From: Schizophyllum amplum
Lineage: Eukaryota; Basidiomycota; Agaricomycetes; Agaricales; Schizophyllaceae
Assembly (NCBI GenBank): GCA_007026445.1
Contig: VDMD01000132.1
Location: 1 to 60,252, forward strand
Length of the DNA stretch: 60,252 nucleotides
Reading direction: 5' to 3'
Position numbers and translations under genes: made by a program. The notes beneath the pieces were generated by a model. The model made no database searches and had not been told where the DNA came from. It saw only the letters and a list, made by a program, of their open reading frames with translations. Positions 55,099-60,252 of the stretch are shown here, one piece after another (within the stretch, counting starts at the first letter, position 1; the number at the start of each line of letters is the position of its first letter).

Positions 55099-55335
55099 CA
55101 ATGATTGTCTGTCGCTGCTTGTGCTGCCAAGGACCATCAGTCCGCTCGCTGAGCATGACTCGAGGCCTTTATTTGTTATTTTCCCGCTTCTATCCGTTAT
55201 TTCGGCAAATTTCACGACGCCACCTGTCTGGTGAAGTTTGGCTCGCATTGCAGTCCACAACCGCGGCTCCGGTCGCGTAATCAAGCGCCCCCGGCAGCGT
55301 CGCTGGGTGGCATTGCCGGATGTCTTTTGCCAAAA
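55099..55335. repeat. Inverted repeat 1, right arm (part after the retrotransposon)
   Basis: Directly after the target-site duplication the family A 3' flank resumes (CTGTCGCTGCTTGTG, AAGGACCATCAGTC). The segment ends in the importin internal-exon fragment. The matching uninterrupted sequence in the left arm is at about 25770-25950. Confidence 0.7.
55240..55335 (-). pseudogene. Importin internal-exon fragment 2
   Basis: On the minus strand this encodes HPATLPGALDYAT with CHPATLP in place of AMPPATLP, a decayed copy of the same internal importin exon that is fragmentarily copied at 25761-25915. It lies in the opposite orientation to that fragment, as expected for the inverted-repeat arms. Confidence 0.7.
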
Positions 55336-55744
55336 TACTATGAAGAGTTGCCCCTATTTTCTGTCTTTTTACGGTGCCAGTAGATCGCCCGTCATGAAGG
55401 ACAGCCGGCGCCACTCATCTACTACGGGCGCGACATCCGTTCGAGGACAAGTATGCATCGAAGTTATGGTAGGTATCACTCAGTTGGCTTTCCAATGGCG
55501 CTGCATCGCTCCTGCCCCGCACATCGAGGCCAACACGCTCAGCTCTACGCAGCACGCTTCAAACGCTCAACCTACTCTCTGTTGCGTGCCACACACCGTT
55601 AGCAAGCTACAGACTGATTGATATATAGTGGGCTCAGACTACCTGAAAGTAGCGGCCCTGAGAGCACCAGCAATAACAGACGACTCGGATGGTTGGAACT
55701 GGCTACAAAGGTGATGATCCAACGTGGACATGATATCAATAACG
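55336..55744. other. Spacer between inverted-repeat arms
   Basis: No gene is recognised. From about 55620 the sequence matches the 3' flank of family A copy 4 in reverse complement. Confidence 0.4.
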
Positions 55745-56622
55745 GTTACCCTCGTGTAGTCTAGAAAAAGGGAAGGGTAAGATCCTCAAGCCACCGAGTC
55801 GGAGTGAGAAAACATACTCTTGGTTATATGCCTTGATCATGTTGGCTCTTTGCTCATCTTTGTCAACCCAGATTGAGACCATAAATCGCGTGAACCCGAT
55901 GTCGTCGCTGACTCTGGTTCGATCATTACCTCAAGCGTACGCATTTGGGCCAGCGTCACTGGCAAGGACTTGATCGCATCGGAGACGGCGCTCTTCATCG
56001 ACATGAACTCCGAGTCACAGTCGAAAGGTTGGATTTGCGATATGACGTTCCGCAAATAATCCGCCCCTGTATCGTTCCGGTAGCAGTCCAAGTCGAGACA
56101 CCGCGCGAAAACGACTGATGATGGGCGCATTGGCCAGATAATGCGTGATGCTGTCGTCGAACGCCCGAAGTGAATCACGCGTCCGAGCACCGGCGAGGAG
56201 AGATCGTCTATGCGTAGTAGAACAGCCTCGTACCCCTGCTGGATGCGTTTCACATGGTTTCGAGAGTGTCCACGTCGAGCAGCGGCGGAAGGGCTGCGCG
56301 GTAAGCGTCGCAGACCTCGACAAAAGCTGACCAGGTGTCAGCCATGCGGAGGAAGTAGGGTTCGAGGCTGTCCAGCAGATTTTTTGAATGGCTGAATGAG
56401 CGCGTTCCGGAGCCGCGCATCCGCTTCCAAATTCCTATGGTCGCTGAGGCGGAGGCAATACGAGAAGAGCCAGTGGTTTGAGCCATATATGAAGTAGGCG
56501 ATCTGCAGATCGGGAAACAACGACTGCATGCAAAGTTAACGGTCAGTTCGTCTTTGCGTTCTAACAACAATGATGACAAATCAACGCACTGCCGGCCTGA
56601 TATCTCTGGTGAAAAGTTTCAT
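55745..56622 (-). pseudogene. Family A copy 5, frameshifted partner of copy 4
   Basis: Exon 1 from 56622 encodes MKLFTRDIRPA. An intron ending TGCATGCAG leads to SLFPDLQIAYFIYG, and the main exon carries KNLLDSLEPYFLRMADTW, RIQQGYEAVLLRIDDL, SIVSMK-like and VTLAQMRTLEV. At least four one-base differences from copy 4 break the frame (near 56385, 56257, 56190 and 56108). The terminal intron signals (GTATGT, TTTTTCTAG) are conserved. Copy 4 is intact over the same length, so this copy is either decayed or mis-sequenced. Confidence 0.65.
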
Positions 56623-56780
56623 TCTTCGTGGTGTTTAGGAGAAAGCCGCTCACATAAGCGCCAAGTTCAACATGCGTGACCCACCGTGACTTATGGTAAG
56701 TATCGGCTATTCCGAACTGACGTACTTATTATAATGCCGCTTCGACTCCGAGAGATCAACCATCGCGGGCGCTAAACGCG
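56623..56780. promoter_or_regulatory. Divergent start region between family A copy 5 and importin copy 3
   Basis: About 158 bases separate the outward-facing ATGs at 56622 (minus) and 56781 (plus). TTCTCCTAAAC lies at 56633-56643 on the minus strand, 10 bases before the family A ATG, with one base lost at its 3' end. CAACCATCGCGGGCGCT lies before the importin ATG. Confidence 0.6.
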
Positions 56781-57541
56781 ATGGACGGAGGTTCCTGCCG
56801 TCACTCGGCCTGAGCGACATCGGGGATGTCATCAAGTGCGTTGCTCAACATCTTGTATTCCCAATCTCTGACGCTCGTGAAGCTCATCACAGCCGCATAC
56901 GCCCAGGGGGACGCCGATACTCAGCTCTATGCCGTGCAAATGCCCCCGCTAGCCTGGGGTCTTATTGTCCCTCTACTCACCTACGATGCCCCCGGTGATG
57001 GCGACGGGACCGCCGTACACTTTTTCTGGCGCGCATACAGCCGTCGTCAAAAACCGCCTCGCCGAACATACCGCGGGCAGGCGTTCCGCGACCTCATGCT
57101 CGGCCTTACTACCGACTCTGTCCAACGGGGGACACCTATGCTTGCGTCGCGCAAGCTGTTCATCTCCGTGCGTGTCTGCTCATTCCGGACGAAGTACGAC
57201 TTACTTCTTTGCAGCTCACGTCATCCGTCTCGCGTCGCGTGACTCCACCGGTCAAGTGTGGGCAGACTGGGCCCTTGTGCGCTTTACCGCGACATTGGGC
57301 GCCGCGTCCAGTACTTGGCCTTCGCACTTGCGGCTCTTTGTTATCATCCACACCCCTAGACGACTCCACACGAGCCTAGCTGCTCGTCCAGGAGTTCCTC
57401 GACATTGCCCTTGAGGAGATATCTACAACTGACGTCGTCGATCCCAGCAAGTTGAGCCTGATTTCCTATCATCTGTACGCCTCGCTGACGATCCTTCACA
57501 GGAAGGCGCAGCTCACGCAGACATCAAATGACTCGTCGTGA
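56781..57541 (+). pseudogene. Importin-13-like N-terminal fragment, copy 3
   Basis: It starts MDGG at 56781 with the same one-base loss in codon 4 as copy 2. After the first intron it matches LITAAYAQ, LAWGLIVPLLTYDAP, TAVHFF, FRDLMLGLTTDSVQRG, LASRKLFI, LFVIIHTP, VQEFLDIALEEISTTDVVDP and HRKAQLTQT. Homology ends near a TGA at 57539-57541. A short internal deletion removes the equivalent of PSGAAL. It cannot make a working importin. Confidence 0.75.
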
Positions 57542-57693
57542 CTCGTACGGCATGATTCGATCTAGACTACAAGTGTGCGTCACTCAGCCTCCATCATTCC
57601 CCTCTATCGCTTTGATCTGCTTCTGTCGCAATCTGACTTGCCTCCCAGACTCCCGTCCGACCATCGTCAAGTTTTCTTTTGCCTTCCACTGCC

Positions 57694-58677
57694 ATGTCCA
57701 CCGACCCTCCGAGCGAAAATCACGCGAGCGACAACGCAGCCTTCAATGACTATCTCGCGGGCGTACTCGAATGCCCCAACACTGAGGACCGAGGACTCGT
57801 CGTGCGCCATCTCGCTCTCGTCAAGCTCGATTGGACGTCTACCACATACCCAGTCAGCTCCATGGACGTTATCGTCCGTCGCATCGGTGATTTTCGCGAG
57901 AACACGAGCCGTACGCCGCGGGCGTGGGGAATTAACAGGTAAACACTAGACTCGCCGGTTTTCCATGCAGTTGACGTCTTAGTGAGCGAGATGTATGCGA
58001 CGGGAGGCTCGTCGGGCGGCGGGTTTTGGCATAGCTTGAGACGACATCAAGGATTGCTTTCAAGCCTTGGACGAAAAGGCCCTCGACTGCCTTCTGGTGA
58101 GTCCTTTTGTGGAACTTCAGTCACTGCTCGCCGCTCATCGTCTTGCACTAAGGGCACGAACTCAGCTCCATGAATTTTGGGCCTTTCGATCGAGTTTACA
58201 AAGCTCTTGTCTTGTCACATAGCCTTGATACTAGTACAACACCGGCCGCCCGTACGCTCGTTTTGCTTCTTATTCCGGTTATAGCTGATGTGGTTTCAGC
58301 TCCGCAAAGCCAGCGCGCGCCTCGGGTTCTTGAGAATATACTGGTACTCGATGTATGCAATTGCGGCCGACGATATTCTCGTGCTGCAGGATTTTTTTTG
58401 CACACGGGAAGCGCGTCGATTTCGGCCTCCTCTTTTCATCGCCCTATCTCTCTCCTTCCGCGTTGGATTCTGACCACCGCACAACCGACAGATCTCGAGA
58501 AGCACCATAAGCATGGCCGCCGACTTCGAGGATATTTTGAAGGTGGTGGACTCTAGCGACGTACAATTGCGGATGTCGGAGGGACAACGTGTTTTGACTC
58601 TGAATTATACCGTTCAATTCCTGAGCTGTACGAACGATGTTCCAAAGCATTTCCGCAATGGGCAAAAGACGTCATAA
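57694..58677 (+). CDS. Family D copy 2, shorter form
   Basis: The start MSTDPPSENHASDNAAF at 57694 has good context. The first exon includes LVVRHLALVKLDW and MDVIVRRIGDFRENTSR before a GTAAAC donor near 57940. Following exons include DDIKDCFQALDEKALDCLL, VELQSLLAAHRLALR and LLLIPVIADVV, then YAIAADDILVLQ and AADFEDILKVVDSSDVQ with LRMSEGQ. The frame ends at 58675-58677. Compared with family D copy 1 it lacks the whole 1.7 kb middle part (40985-42690 there), including the hydrophobic exon, and the two shared blocks are joined directly. It probably represents an internal deletion or a two-domain ancestor. The function is unknown, and frame changes are needed near 58030 and 58330. Confidence 0.45.
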
Positions 58678-58760
58678 AAACCATAGAACAGCGGCAGGCG
58701 GTTAGATACAGCAGGACTAGGACAAACATACACAAAGGACCCACAAAGTCCCACCTAACT

Positions 58761-59639
58761 TATTCAGGCCTCCCATGATTGGCAAAAGATCTCTGCTAAA
58801 GCGTGAGCTTTGCGCCAGTTCCCTGAGGCAGAGGTATCATACCTTAAGCATCGGCTCGTCGAAACCCAGAATGTACTTCCCTAGGAATGATACATGATTC
58901 GCCCATTTCGAGACCGGCTGGGAACTCCTGGCAAGCAGCCTAGATACCTGATCGCGTTCCTTCCCTAGCCGGCGTATCTCGAGCAGCTTGGAGACATTGA
59001 ACTGTTCGCGTATCCCCTCAACCGCGACCCTCAACTCGACGGCAAGTGACGCGATACGGCTCAGGTCCTGCTCGACGCGCGCGACGAAGAAAGTGACCTT
59101 CGCCAGGGCGTACTGCCTGTCCGTCCATTGTGCACCAAGGAAGTGGACGATTGCATAGTGAATGAAAGATGGATATGATAGAGCAGCAAGCGCCTCGCGC
59201 TCTAACGCTGAAAGGGTGGCCAACGCATCGTTGCTCGAATTGCGAAGGGCGTCGAAGGCATCAGTCAGGGAGGTGGACGGAAGCCAGATGAAGGAATGTT
59301 GTCATCAAGGTTTTCGTCTGAGCATCTGATCACGTTTTGGATGGCGAGGAAAACCTGTCTGAGCGCTTGAATGGCGCTCCCAGCAAGTATGAGGTAGTTT
59401 CCGATGCATTGCGTTGCATTCGAGACGAACTCGGGAAAGTTCGCGACGTTCATATGCGTCCCAAATGAGGAGGACGAGGCAGAAGTAGTGCCGGTCGGTG
59501 GCCGAGGCCGCTCCTGACAACAGTCCGACCTGGTCGAATTCAGGGAACATTGTCTGTCATGAAAATGATGTGAGATGGGAGGCTTGTCCAGTAAAAGACT
59601 TATACATGCCTCCGTGTTGATGCATTCTATAGAATCCAT
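58761..59639 (-). CDS. Family B copy 2, unrecognised helical protein
   Basis: Exon 1 (59639 down) encodes MDSIECINTE and ends at a GC-AG intron (GCATGT to ATGACAG). Using the nearby GTATAAG donor instead would put the main exon out of frame. The main exon starts TMFPEFDQVGLL and continues with ATDRHYFCLVLLIWDAYERR, GNYLILAGSAIQALRQVFLA, LEREALAALSYPSFIHYAIV, LGAQWTDRQYALAKVTFFV and SKLLEIRRLGKERDQ. An intron starting GTATGA after MLK leads to a last exon ending RPE at 58761. Frame changes are needed near 59440 and 59290, but the 3' half is clean where copy 1 is broken. It is paired with 15127-16000. Confidence 0.6.
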
Positions 59640-60252
59640 GTTCAAAAGCAGGCTAGTAGGGAGAGCTAGAGTTCACGTAGGTGTGCAAGAAGAACGTTGC
59701 GTGGCGGAGGAAAGGCACGTGTCTATTTCCCACGCACAGCATTTCGGGCCCTTCCGACGACTCTTTCGCATGCGTCATTGCAAGTTCAACTCGGACTCAG
59801 ACTCGGAGGAGGCTCAAGCCTGGCTCAAACCGTCGCAGGCCTACCTCGATTTCTGATTCATGCATAACACGACCGCTTACGAGCAGTAGCCTCTGGACAA
59901 AAGCAAGGTTTGGATGGTTGTTGCGTGTTCACTACATAAATCGAGCAACATTGGAATGAATACTGAGACCTCACAGTACCATAGTAGATGACGGAGAAAG
60001 CAGAATGAGAAGAAAATTACGGAGAAAGAAGACCAGTAGATATGAGTTCGTAAGTAGAACGGACATCATCATCGGCGGTGGCGAACTTGATCCGACGTCG
60101 TGACTTGTCCATTCCGATGATACACAGGTAAGCCAGATCCTTGAGAGCGCTCCCCATATCAGTAGCCTGCTAATTCAGGTGAGCGGGCATGGCGATCTCG
60201 ACAGGTGTAGGAATATACCTGGCTTTCGTCGGCAATGACTCTACGAACTCTG
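59640..60252. other. Family B copy 2 upstream region and window end
   Basis: The first 120 bases hold the upstream elements shared with family B copy 1 (CTTGCACACC, CCCGAAATGCTGTGCG on the minus strand). Tandem-like AAAATTACGGAGAAAG words occur near 60000-60020. No gene is recognised in the remainder. Confidence 0.4.

Larger units (their letters stand above)
55620..57541. repeat. Inverted repeat 2, right arm
   Basis: It contains family A copy 5 (minus), the divergent start region and importin copy 3 (plus), the mirror image of 27240-29580. The importin part stops at about 57541, earlier than in the left arm. Confidence 0.75.

Overview
The window looks like nuclear DNA of a filamentous basidiomycete, most likely an agaricomycete. 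Genes are cut into many exons by short GT-AG introns of about 45-60 bases with CTNAC-like branch sites. The recognisable proteins are fungal (La RNA-binding protein, peroxisomal acyl-CoA oxidase, importin-13-like karyopherin), and a 10.9 kb chromodomain-type Ty3/gypsy LTR retrotransposon is present. No tRNA, rRNA or CRISPR array was recognised. Single-base length differences, mostly in homopolymers, break many genes. Because duplicated copies are often broken at different places, uncorrected consensus errors are likely alongside real decay, so most CDS entries are spans and not clean models.

Left part (1-11.5 kb): two direct copies of a La-type RNA-binding protein gene, the first cut by the window edge and divergent at its 3' end (1-1.3 kb), the second nearly complete (9.57-11.51 kb). 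Between them lie a candidate multi-exon gene (4.27-5.7 kb), a tandem array of about 160-base exon-plus-intron units (5.7-7.9 kb) and two GC-rich minisatellites (8.3-8.8 kb).

Middle part (12.6-25 kb): an unrecognised helical protein with a Gly/Ala-rich hydrophobic segment (gene C), a family B gene, an acyl-CoA oxidase ending in the peroxisomal signal AKL, a Ser/Thr-rich single-pass membrane protein on the minus strand, and an unrecognised small gene (E).

Right part (25.7-60.3 kb): a mosaic of inverted duplications. The largest ordinary gene is an importin-13/Kap122-like karyopherin (minus, about 35.5-40.3 kb). Around it lie two N-terminal fragments, two fragments of one internal exon and one promoter fragment of the same gene. 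Interleaved are five loci of an unrecognised all-helical family (A), two of family B in the window overall, and two of family D. All five family A loci carry TTCTCCTAAACC (one with a slightly altered end) exactly 10 bases before the proposed ATG. In two places family A is divergently paired with an importin N-terminal fragment across about 135-160 bases.

The retrotransposon (44198-55098, target-site duplication CAATG) sits in the 3' flank of one family A copy. Its inverted-repeat partner keeps the uninterrupted sequence. Its gag-protease and pol are in one frame, separated by a single UGA followed by CUA, the classic read-through context, inside a small hairpin. A third ORF of about 2.4 kb lies between integrase and the 3' LTR. 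The read-through retrotransposon, the exon-intron array and the family A loci with their fixed start-site box are the most unusual items here.
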